The notes beneath the pieces are model-generated. The model was not told where the DNA came from, made no database searches, and was given only the letters and a program-made list of their open reading frames with translations. From assembly GCA_024102815.1 (NCBI GenBank), contig JAGFJJ010000059.1, positions 1 to 64,000 on the forward strand: a DNA stretch of 64,000 nucleotides. The letters are read 5' to 3'. The position numbers and the translations under genes were made by a program. This document shows, one piece after another, positions 28,639 to 36,655 of the stretch (position 1 is its first letter; each line of letters begins with the position of its first letter). Origin of the DNA: Phycisphaerae bacterium. Its GTDB lineage: Bacteria; Planctomycetota; Phycisphaerae; UBA1845.

Positions 28639-29577
28639 TTACGACTCGAATAACGGTGTCGACAAGTAGCGTTCGCCGGCACTGGGCAGAATAGCCACGA
28701 TCACCTTGCCCTTGTTTTCCGGCTTGTTGGCCACGCGATCGGCCACGCACAGGGCTGCGCCTGAGGAAATCCCGCAGAGGATGCCCTCTTCCTTCGCCCC
28801 CCGGCGCGCCCAGGCGAATGCGTCCTCGTTGGTAACGGTCTCAACTTCATCGATGATGTCGAGATTGAGGACATCCGGAATGAAGCCGGCGCCAATGCCC
28901 TGGATCATGTGCTTGCCTGGCTGGAGCGGCTTGCCCGCCCGCTTCTGGGAAATGACAGGTGACGACTCCGGCTCAATCGCCACGCACTTGAACGAGGACT
29001 TTCGCGACTTGATTACTTCGCCCGTGCCCGTAATCGTACCGCCGGTCCCAATGCCGGATACAAGAATATCCACCTTGCCGTCAGTGTCCTTCCAAATTTC
29101 CTCGGCGGTTGTCTTGCGATGAATCTCCGGATTAGCCGGATTGGCGAACTGCTGCGGCATGAAGGAATTCGGCGTCTCTTCCATGATCTTCTTTGCCGTG
29201 GCAATCGCTCCACTCATGCCGTCGGCTGCCGGTGTGAGCACGAGCTGGGCGCCCAGAGCCTTGAGCACCATCCGCCGCTCCACCGACATGCTCTCCGGCA
29301 TCGTCAGCGTGAGCTTGTAGCCCCTGGCTGCGCATACGAACGCAAGCGCGATGCCGGTATTGCCCGACGTGGGTTCGACCACCATGGTGTCCGGCTTGAG
29401 CCGGCCCTCGCGCTCGGCTGCGTCGATCATTGCCGCGCCGATGCGGTCCTTGACGCTGGAAAGCGGGTTGAAAAACTCGAGTTTGGCGTAGACCTCAGCC
29501 GGTGCCTGGATGATTCGCTTGACCTTCACCAGCGGGGTTCTGCCGATGGTCGCAAGAATGCTCTCGTGGACGTGCAT
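28639..29577 (-). CDS. cysK: Cysteine synthase A (O-acetylserine sulfhydrylase)
   Basis: A 312-aa PLP-dependent enzyme that makes cysteine from O-acetylserine and sulfide. The start [17 protein letters not shown] is supported by GGGAGAG. The PLP lysine lies in [11 protein letters not shown]. The substrate loop is [20 protein letters not shown], the phosphate loop is [14 protein letters not shown], and the C-terminus has GISSGAAL. The length is normal for CysK. A longer upstream frame exists but has no conserved sequence. Confidence 0.95.
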   Translation of the reverse strand: MHVHESILATIGRTPLVKVKRIIQAPAEVYAKLEFFNPLSSVKDRIGAAMIDAAEREGRLKPDTMVVEPTSGNTGIALAFVCAARGYKLTLTMPESMSVERRMVLKALGAQLVLTPAADGMSGAIATAKKIMEETPNSFMPQQFANPANPEIHRKTTAEEIWKDTDGKVDILVSGIGTGGTITGTGEVIKSRKSSFKCVAIEPESSPVISQKRAGKPLQPGKHMIQGIGAGFIPDVLNLDIIDEVETVTNEDAFAWARRGAKEEGILCGISSGAALCVADRVANKPENKGKVIVAILPSAGERYLSTPLFES

Positions 29578-29685
29578 GACACACTCTCCCAGCGCTTTGA
29601 AGAACCGATACCGAACCGACCCGAAAGGGCCAGAATAGCGATATGGCCGCCGGGGTGTCAATGCAGTGTCGCAGTTTGTCACGGA

Positions 29686-32600
29686 TCAGCCGAAGAACCA
29701 GCCCTTTTTCTTCTTTCCCTTTTTGCCTTTGCCCGACCCCTTGGCTCCGCGCTCTTCCGCCGCAAGCTGTTCCAGGAGTGCGGCGTCGGATTTTCCGGGA
29801 TTGAGGCGCCGCAACATCCGCAGTTTCTTGGTCGTCTCGGGGTCGAGATCAACGCTGGCATTCGAGGTTTCAGCGTCCAGTGACCCCGGGGTGCGTCCTT
29901 CGGCCTGGGCGACAAGTAACTCGGTTGTAAACTTCAGTGGCTCGTCCTCCGGCGAATCAGCCTCCGGCTCGTCCCGGGTGGAAGACGTCGATCCCGGCGC
30001 CGGCTCAGCATTGGCTGCGTCGATTTCTGCCTGGGCGGCCTTGCGCGCCGCCTGAAGGGCCGAGTAAGTGTCGATATTCTCGTCCTGCTCCGCGTCAACC
30101 GTGGATTCGACAGATTGCTCCGGCACCATTTCTTCCGCGATGGGTTCCGTCGAGTCATCGGCGAGCGGCGTCGATTCGACCTCTGCGAGGGGCTGTGCGG
30201 CCTCCGGGTCCGACAAGTGATTGGCATCTGACACTTCCGGTAAATTTGTGGTCGAATCGGCGTTGGCGGGCGAGGTTTCCGCCGGCTGCTGCATCGTTGA
30301 CCAGAACTGTCCTACCGCGGCATGTGCCGAAGAGTTTGCCTCCGGGAATGCGGTTGCGTCGAAGGGAGCGCTCCGGCCGGATTCAGCCAGCGCCTGAGAC
30401 ACCGCATTCTCGCGACACTCCAGCTCGAGAAGCAGCCTTTGGACCTCTTCTTTCTCACCTTCGAGCTGTGCAGCCCTGGCGTCCAACTCGGCCCGACGCT
30501 GCTCCAAATCGTTCGTGCTCTGCGAATCCACCTGCAGCGACGACGCCAACTGTGCCTCCAACTCGCGCACCCTGGCTTGGCTGGCATCGAGCTCGGTTCT
30601 TGACTCGGCCAATTGCCGCCGTGCTTCTTCCCGCTCGCGATCGGCGAGGTCTGCTTCTTCGGACGCTCGGTTGCGTGACTGCTCCGCTTGCTGGCGCACG
30701 CGGTCCAGCTCCCGCCGCTGTTCGTCCACATCGTGACGGTTGCGCTCCATGGCATCGATGCGTTCCTGCATCTCCGTCTGCTGAAGCGCCAGGGCCAGTT
30801 CCCGATCACGTACAGTCTGGAGTGTCTGCTGGAACTCCGCGTCTCGGGCATCGGCCGCGCGGAGCCGTTCCTCGAGCGCTGCGGCGCGTTCCTCGAGCTC
30901 CCGGGTTGCCTCGGCCGTCGCGGCCTGCTTCCTATCCAGTTCCGCCCGGGCACGATCCAGGGCCTGCTGGATCTCGTTGGAATGCTCGCTTTGTGCTCCC
31001 GCCTCGAGGTCGATCATCTGTCGGGCGCGGTCGAGTTCAGCGCTTCGTTGATCGAGTTCGCGAGCGCGCTCATTCAGGGCACGGCTTCTGTCCTCGAGGG
31101 CCTGCTTTTCCTGCTGCCATGACTGCTCGGACGCAGCCATTTCGGCGGCCCGCTGGGCGGACTGCGATTCGAAGTTCGCCCGCGCTTCCTGCAAATCCCG
31201 TCGCATCTGTTCGATGGCGTCGCGCTCGGAGCGCAGTCCTTCGTGGTCCTTTTCGTAGTCCTGGCGGGAGCGTTCGATCTGCTGTTTTTCCTCGGTCAGA
31301 CGTTTCCGCTCGTTTTCCACGCGCTGTTCGCCAGTCCGCGTCTTCTCCAGCAATTGCTCGAACTCGCGTTCGCGGGCCTCCAGCGCCTGGGCGCGATCAT
31401 CCAGCGCGACGCCTCGCTGCGAGACTTCGCGAAGCGCCTCGGCCAGCTTCCGCTCATTCTCTTCGAGCGTAGTGGAGCGCTCACTTTCTTCGATGCGCAA
31501 CTGCGATCGCGACTGCTGGAACTCGGCGATCATGCGGTCGAGATCGGCGCGGCGCTCGTCAAGCTGCTGTGATCGCTTATCCAGTGCCGCCTGGTGAGCG
31601 TTGAGCTGTTGCCACTGTTCTCCGATCGTATCGCGCTCTGTGGCCAGCGCTGCCTCGCGCTCCCGCGCCTGCCTGGTTAATTCGACGGCGCGGTTTTCCG
31701 CCTCGTCGCGCAGTCGCACCAGCTCGTCCCGGCGTCGCTCGATCTCCGCCCGCTCTTCCTCAAATTCGACGAAGCGCGCTTCCAACTCGCTGCGGCGGCG
31801 GTGCGCCTCTTTTTCTCCAGCATCGAGCGTGGATTGCCGCGCCTTGAGTTCCGCATCCAGCGCGTCGAGCACCTCCGACCGCTGATCGAGCTCGGTCTGC
31901 TGCACGCCGAGCTTCGTCACGCGGTTCTCGTGTTCCTGTTCACGCGATTCCAATTCCGCCCGGCGCTTTGCAAGCTGCTGCTCTCGCTGCAGCCGCTCCT
32001 CCTCGATCGCCGCGTAGCGCGCTTCGACTTCGGACAATTTCTCGTCGATGCGCTGAAATTCCGCCTGTTGTTCCTCGCGCCGGGTATCGATGATTGCCGC
32101 GCGCTCCTGCAGGGCAATTCGCTCGCGTTCCAGATCGGCGAAGGCCTCGTCGAGTCGCTCACGAACGGCTTGCAGTTCATTCCGCTGGGCAACGAGGGCG
32201 TTCTCGCGCTGGTCCAGCGCCTCCGACCGTCGCTCACATGCTTGCTCGAAGGCCTCATGCTGTTGGCGACAGTCCGCTTCGAACGCCTCCAATCGCCGCT
32301 GGTACGCCTCTTCCTGGGAGGAACGGCGCTGCTCGCAGTCCGCTTCGACCGCTGCCAGACGGCTTGTGCACGTTTCCTCCAAGGCTGCCTGTCGCTGCGA
32401 AATCTCCTCATCCAGCGCCGCCTGACGATGCTGGCATTCCTGCTCGAACGCCTCGACCTTGGCCCGGCACTGCTCCGCAAATTCGTCCTCGCGCCGCGCG
32501 CAGAGTTCATCGAACGCCTGCCGATCCCGGCCCACTCGTTCGGCTTCCGCGTCCAGTTCCTCAGAACGCTTCAGGCACAATTCCTCCCGCTCGTCGAGCG

Positions 32601-33297
32601 ACGTCCGCCGCTCCTCCAGTGCGACTGCCTGCGCGTCCAATTCGTCGCTACGAGCCTGCAAGCCAGCCTCGCGCTCCGATACCTTCTCATCGTGAGTCTC
32701 CACGGCTGCGCTGCGTTGGGCGACTTCCTCCTCCCGCGCTACGATTGCCGCGAGACGCTGTTCTACCTTTGTCCGGCTATGCTGGAGTGCCGACTGTTCT
32801 TCCGCCAGCTGCGTGCGGTCCTCGGCGATTTGTGCACGTTGCGCCTCGAGTTCGGCCTGCGCCGCGGCAATGGCCTCGCTCGACTGTCGCTCGCGATCGC
32901 CGAGCACGCTCTCGCGCTCTTCGATCTCGTGACGCAGTGTTTCCAGAAGTTCCTGGTTTTGCTGCCACTGCTTCTCCCTCGATTCGAGATTATCGGTGCG
33001 AGCCTCAAGCTCCGATTCCCGTGACTCCAAATCTGCTCGTTCCTGTTCCAAGGCTGCGCCGCCTTGGTCCAGTTCGTGTGTTCGCGATGCCAGTCGCGCC
33101 TCCCATTCCTCCAATTCCCGTTGACGAGCAGTGGAACGGTCGCGATCCTTCGCGGCGCGCAGCTCGAGCAGGTCGTATTGATGGTCGGACCAGGCGCTCA
33201 AGCGATTCTGGTAGTCCGACAGCCCGTCTTCGAAGCGGCTGACCGCAGCGTCCACGGCGGCGATGATTTCGTCGGGATGCATGGCCGGTTGCGACAT
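29686..33297 (-). CDS. Giant coiled-coil protein, predicted scaffold of the GTPase/GAP1-like locus
   Basis: About 1203 aa from MSQPAMHPDEIIAAV, chosen because AGAGGA lies 9 nt upstream of this ATG (another ATG is two codons earlier). Residues about 50-960 are almost uninterrupted Glu/Arg/Gln/Leu coiled coil. A run of eight 11-residue repeats lies near residues 277-364 (32206-32469). A Thr/Ser/Glu-rich linker follows, then a small segment KKLRMLRRLNPGKSDAALLE and a lysine-rich end, KKGKKKKGWFFG. It matches no enzyme and is not an SMC protein (no P-loop). It is divergent from a four-gene cluster encoding another coiled-coil protein, an FGE-fold protein, a GTPase and a GAP1-like protein. Confidence 0.85.
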   Translation of the reverse strand: MSQPAMHPDEIIAAVDAAVSRFEDGLSDYQNRLSAWSDHQYDLLELRAAKDRDRSTARQRELEEWEARLASRTHELDQGGAALEQERADLESRESELEARTDNLESREKQWQQNQELLETLRHEIEERESVLGDRERQSSEAIAAAQAELEAQRAQIAEDRTQLAEEQSALQHSRTKVEQRLAAIVAREEEVAQRSAAVETHDEKVSEREAGLQARSDELDAQAVALEERRTSLDEREELCLKRSEELDAEAERVGRDRQAFDELCARREDEFAEQCRAKVEAFEQECQHRQAALDEEISQRQAALEETCTSRLAAVEADCEQRRSSQEEAYQRRLEAFEADCRQQHEAFEQACERRSEALDQRENALVAQRNELQAVRERLDEAFADLERERIALQERAAIIDTRREEQQAEFQRIDEKLSEVEARYAAIEEERLQREQQLAKRRAELESREQEHENRVTKLGVQQTELDQRSEVLDALDAELKARQSTLDAGEKEAHRRRSELEARFVEFEEERAEIERRRDELVRLRDEAENRAVELTRQAREREAALATERDTIGEQWQQLNAHQAALDKRSQQLDERRADLDRMIAEFQQSRSQLRIEESERSTTLEENERKLAEALREVSQRGVALDDRAQALEAREREFEQLLEKTRTGEQRVENERKRLTEEKQQIERSRQDYEKDHEGLRSERDAIEQMRRDLQEARANFESQSAQRAAEMAASEQSWQQEKQALEDRSRALNERARELDQRSAELDRARQMIDLEAGAQSEHSNEIQQALDRARAELDRKQAATAEATRELEERAAALEERLRAADARDAEFQQTLQTVRDRELALALQQTEMQERIDAMERNRHDVDEQRRELDRVRQQAEQSRNRASEEADLADREREEARRQLAESRTELDASQARVRELEAQLASSLQVDSQSTNDLEQRRAELDARAAQLEGEKEEVQRLLLELECRENAVSQALAESGRSAPFDATAFPEANSSAHAAVGQFWSTMQQPAETSPANADSTTNLPEVSDANHLSDPEAAQPLAEVESTPLADDSTEPIAEEMVPEQSVESTVDAEQDENIDTYSALQAARKAAQAEIDAANAEPAPGSTSSTRDEPEADSPEDEPLKFTTELLVAQAEGRTPGSLDAETSNASVDLDPETTKKLRMLRRLNPGKSDAALLEQLAAEERGAKGSGKGKKGKKKKGWFFG
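32206..32469 (-). repeat. Eight tandem 11-residue (hendecad) coiled-coil repeats
   Basis: Inside the giant coiled-coil gene, eight consecutive 11-residue units read CRAKVEAFEQE, CQHRQAALDEE, ISQRQAALEET, CTSRLAAVEAD, CEQRRSSQEEA, YQRRLEAFEAD, CRQQHEAFEQA and CERRSEALDQR. Six of eight start with Cys. Hendecad periodicity implies a right-handed or straight coiled coil with regularly spaced cysteines. Confidence 0.8.
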
Positions 33298-33781
33298 GAG
33301 CATACGTCCTCTGAAAGCAGTGCCGGCGTGTCGGCAACCACCTTCCAGTCGTGACATCACGTTGACATTGTTCCGGCACCGGCGGGCGCGTTGCGCGGGC
33401 CGGGGCGCGGTCCGTCCGTGCGGAATGCCTCCGGTGATGGCGGCAGGGCGGTCCGCCCGTCGCGCGACCGTCGCCGCGAACTCTCGGACGGCTTCCCCTC
33501 AGGCCAAGTCTACATTTCGCAACAGAAGATTCGCGATCGAATCACCGTGCCGTCCGTACACAAAGGCGCCGCCGTATGGGAACATCTGCGATTATGTGCT
33601 ATTGACAATGGTCAATTGCGCTTACGGATGTAGTCCGATACTTCGCTTCATTCGCCTTCGCAGTGCAGGGCGCGATTTCCATTGGCCTATTCGGCCCCGA
33701 TGTCGGCGCACGTATCGTACGTTTCCGGTGAGGTCTGCGAATGCGGACCCGTCCGGCAGGATTCCGTCTCTGAAGGGCGGA
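33298..33781. other. Divergent promoter region of the coiled-coil/GTPase locus
   Basis: A 484-nt gap between the divergent coiled-coil genes. The middle is AT-richer than the surroundings and contains a perfect palindrome (33601-33616) that presents a TTGAC box on both strands. No gene was recognised within it. Confidence 0.5.
33601..33616. promoter_or_regulatory. Palindrome ATTGAC-AATG-GTCAAT, possible shared operator or divergent -35 boxes
   Basis: The two 6-bp arms are perfectly complementary with a 4-nt centre. TTGACA on the plus strand and TTGACC on the minus strand both match a -35 element. Matching -10 boxes at ideal spacing are not clear, so an operator is equally possible. Confidence 0.4.
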
Positions 33782-34657
33782 ATGCTGAAGAAACGGGCGT
33801 TCCTAGCCGACTTCAAGCAAGGGGGTGTCGGCGTGACGGACCGAACTCAAGAAAAGCCCGAAAAACATGCGCCGGATCCGAAGGACGTGGGGCGTCTCGC
33901 CGCCGAGGCCCGAAACGTCCTTCGATCTGCGCAGGAACAACTTCGCGTCGAAGCGGGAAACCTCCGTGATCAGCGCGATCAACTGGACACCGAGCGGTCG
34001 GCGTTGGACCAGGAGCGTACGCAGCTTGAACAGCGCCGTCGGGGCATTGACCTGGAGCGCTCCAAGCTCGAGGAGATTGAAGCCCAGGTTCACGGCGAAC
34101 GTGCCGAGCTGCAGGCCGAGCAAGTGCGCTTGGCCCAGGCGGACCAGGATCTTGCCTCGCGGCGCGAGGAGTTCGATAACTTGCGCGCCGGCTTTGACCG
34201 CGACAAGCAGTCGCACACCAAGGCCGTCGCGCTGCTCGCCGAACGTGAGCGCACCCTGGAAGTCGCCGAGCAGAAAATCAGCGAGCTGCGTCGCGAACTT
34301 GAACCACGCGAGCACGAAGTCGAGCGCCGCGAGCTCGAGGTCGTCGCCCGCACCGAGCAGCTCGAGGCTTTCGCGGAGGAACTCAACGAAACGCGCGCGG
34401 CATTGCTTGCCTTGCAGGACCAGCTCGAGCAGGGACAGCGTGAGGTGACCGCACAGCGTGAGGAGTTGCTCGAGCAGCTCAGCAAAACCAAGAAATTCTC
34501 GGTCGTGGCCAAGACACCCGACCGCAATCTAACCCGCTTTGCTGCCGCGGCGGCCGCCGCGAGTGTGCCCGACGTGCCCAAGCCCGCGTCCAGCGCCGCC
34601 GCCGAGCAGTTCCGCAAACTCCGGCGCGATGCCAAGCGCCGGGCCATCGGTGTTTAG
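33782..34657 (+). CDS. Second coiled-coil protein of the GTPase/GAP1-like locus
   Basis: A 291-aa protein from ATG 33782, with GAAGGGCGG upstream. A GTG at 33833 with AAGGGGG upstream (MTDRTQEKPEK) is an equally good start. Residues about 60-235 form a continuous coiled coil with phrases that echo the giant protein (LDTERSALDQERTQLEQRRR; VERRELEVVARTEQLEAFAE). The C-terminus is Ala/Pro-rich, ending FRKLRRDAKRRAIGV. It is the first gene of a tight plus-strand cluster and could pair with the giant coiled coil. No enzymatic motif is visible. Confidence 0.8.
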   Translation: MLKKRAFLADFKQGGVGVTDRTQEKPEKHAPDPKDVGRLAAEARNVLRSAQEQLRVEAGNLRDQRDQLDTERSALDQERTQLEQRRRGIDLERSKLEEIEAQVHGERAELQAEQVRLAQADQDLASRREEFDNLRAGFDRDKQSHTKAVALLAERERTLEVAEQKISELRRELEPREHEVERRELEVVARTEQLEAFAEELNETRAALLALQDQLEQGQREVTAQREELLEQLSKTKKFSVVAKTPDRNLTRFAAAAAAASVPDVPKPASSAAAEQFRKLRRDAKRRAIGV

Positions 34658-34699
34658 TGCCACGGAGTCGACACCCGCTCATCCGCGAGAGACGAAATC

Positions 34700-35725
34700 A
34701 TGGGACTTTGGCCCTTTGCGAAGAAAAAGGGAGCCGCGACGCAGCGGCCCAAGCGACGGACCTCGGAACAATCGGCCGTCCTTCACGGCGGTCCGGACAC
34801 CTTCCAGGCCGCACCCAAGCTTCCCCTCGACAACGATCCGCTCAAGCGCCTGCTCCAGCAGGAACGCTACGCGCTGGTCGCCCGTAACGAAGAGAAGTGG
34901 CAGACCCATCCCAATGGGCCCGCCATCGTTCAGGAATCCCGGCGAGCGCTCGAGCGCCACATGGCACTCGTACCGGCCGGGCGAGTCTCTATCGTCAAGA
35001 CGCTTACGAGCCAGCCCGGCGCCCCCGAGGAATCTCATAGCATCGACCCCTTTCTGCTCGATGTCCATGCTGTCACGAACGCCCGGTTCCAGCTATTCGT
35101 CGATGCCGGCGGGTACGATGATCTCGACTACTGGCCGGAAGAAATCTGGCCTCACCTGATCGAGCTCAAGGACCTCACCGGTGAGCCCGGCCCGCGTCTG
35201 TGGCGCCACGGCCGACACGACGTTCGTTACGCCGACCATCCGGTCGTCGGGGTCAGTTGGTACGAAGCCCAAGCTTACGCCCTCTGGGTCGGCCAGCGGC
35301 TCCCCTCGGAAATGGAGTGGCAGATGGCCGCGAGCTGGCACATCAACAGTTCCGCCGACCTCATGCGCCGCTTCCCCTGGGGCGATGCCATGGACAATAC
35401 GCGCTGCAATATCTGGTCGGCGCGCCTTGCCGACACCGCGCCCGTCAGCAGCTACCCGAAGGGTGCCGCACCCAACCAGGTGCTGCAGCTCATCGGCAAC
35501 GTCTGGGAATGGACCGACACGGAATACATGATCGTGGACGACGACGGGCGGCCCGTCGTCGGTGAGATGCCCATGCATGTTATCCGCGGCGGGGCCTACG
35601 ACACTTACTTCGAGACCCAGGCCACCAGCCATTTCCGCACCGGGCAGATCGCTCTTGCCCGGACGAGAAACACCGGTTTCCGCTGCGCCATGGACCTGTC
35701 CCAGGCCAGTTGGATCAACGGTTAA
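34700..35725 (+). CDS. Non-catalytic FGE-sulfatase-fold protein
   Basis: A 341-aa protein. The N-terminal 95 residues are charged and begin MGLWPFAKKKG. Residues about 100-330 match the formylglycine-generating-enzyme (C-type-lectin-like) fold: VTNARFQLFVDAGGY, HPVVGVSWYEAQAYALWVG, RLPSEMEWQMAAS, QLIGNVWEWTDTEY, HVIRGGAYD and NTGFRCAMDL. The copper-binding cysteine pair of true FGE is missing (the segment reads ATSHFRTGQIALARTRNTG). A binding rather than oxidase role is therefore expected. The gene is 42 nt after the coiled-coil gene and 18 nt before the GTPase gene. Confidence 0.85.
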   Translation: MGLWPFAKKKGAATQRPKRRTSEQSAVLHGGPDTFQAAPKLPLDNDPLKRLLQQERYALVARNEEKWQTHPNGPAIVQESRRALERHMALVPAGRVSIVKTLTSQPGAPEESHSIDPFLLDVHAVTNARFQLFVDAGGYDDLDYWPEEIWPHLIELKDLTGEPGPRLWRHGRHDVRYADHPVVGVSWYEAQAYALWVGQRLPSEMEWQMAASWHINSSADLMRRFPWGDAMDNTRCNIWSARLADTAPVSSYPKGAAPNQVLQLIGNVWEWTDTEYMIVDDDGRPVVGEMPMHVIRGGAYDTYFETQATSHFRTGQIALARTRNTGFRCAMDLSQASWING

Positions 35726-35743
35726 TCACCAAGGAGTGAATCC

Positions 35744-36625
35744 GTGGCCAATACCAGCTACGCGCCATCGAACACGATTCCCTGCCTGATCTGCGAGGAG
35801 CAGAACACCCTCGACGCCATCGTCTGCAACAGTTGTTGCGCGCCTATGGCCCTGATCCAGGAAGCCGTCGCCCAGGAACGCGACCCCTGCATCATCACGG
35901 TCATCGGCGACAGCAACGTCGGCAAGACAGTCTACCTGGGAATGCTCCTCGACATGCTCTCGAAGCGCGCTGACGACTTTGACGCCGTGCCCAAGGGAGC
36001 CTATTCCGTCAACCTTCAACACACGGTGATCAGCTACCTCGGATCGCGCCAGTTCCCGCCCAAGACGGCCATGGAAGTCGATCAGTGGCAGTGGGCCTAC
36101 TACCAGGTTTCCAAGAAGGCCAAAGGACCGCAGATCTACGACCTCGTCATGCCTGATATGGCCGGCGAAGCCGTCGCTGCCGAGGTCGCCGCGCCGCGGA
36201 CGTTCAAGGTTATTCGGTCGCTGCTGGAAAAGAGCTCGGGCGCGATCCTGCTTGTGGATGCCGCGCTCGCGGGTGTCGGCTCACCCCAGCCCGATTTCTT
36301 CGCCCTCAAGCTCATGAGCTATCTCGACGGCGTGCTCGCCACGAAACGTGAGGAGCGCATGGCCACTCCGGTCGCCATCGTGCTCTCCAAGTCGGACTAC
36401 TGCCCGGAGTGCTTCGACAATCCGCGCTCCTTCGCCCAGACGAATCTCAACCGGCTCTGGAACATCTGCCATAATCGCTTCCAGCACTTCGAATTCTTCG
36501 CGACCAGCGTCGTCGGATCGTTGGGGTACGGAACGGACGAACACGACAACGTCATTCCCTACCCGCTCCACGTCGCGCCGCGCGGAATCCTCGAACCGTT
36601 CGAGTGGGTACTCACCCGACTCTGA
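35744..36625 (+). CDS. Zinc-ribbon TRAFAC-type GTPase (double-GTPase-like)
   Basis: A 293-aa protein that starts at GTG with an ideal AAGGAG site. Residues 14-31 hold a zinc ribbon, CLIC-x10-CNSC. The G-domain follows: P-loop GDSNVGKT (55-62), switch II VMPDMAGEA and a base-specificity motif LSKSD (variant of NKxD). The downstream partner resembles GAP1, known as an associate of the DO-GTPase families that Aravind and colleagues described in predicted conflict systems. I therefore place it near that group by inference. It would hydrolyse GTP as a switch for the locus. Confidence 0.78.
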   Translation: MANTSYAPSNTIPCLICEEQNTLDAIVCNSCCAPMALIQEAVAQERDPCIITVIGDSNVGKTVYLGMLLDMLSKRADDFDAVPKGAYSVNLQHTVISYLGSRQFPPKTAMEVDQWQWAYYQVSKKAKGPQIYDLVMPDMAGEAVAAEVAAPRTFKVIRSLLEKSSGAILLVDAALAGVGSPQPDFFALKLMSYLDGVLATKREERMATPVAIVLSKSDYCPECFDNPRSFAQTNLNRLWNICHNRFQHFEFFATSVVGSLGYGTDEHDNVIPYPLHVAPRGILEPFEWVLTRL

Positions 36626-36655
36626 TCCTACTTCACGCTAGCGAGGCCGCGAGTC

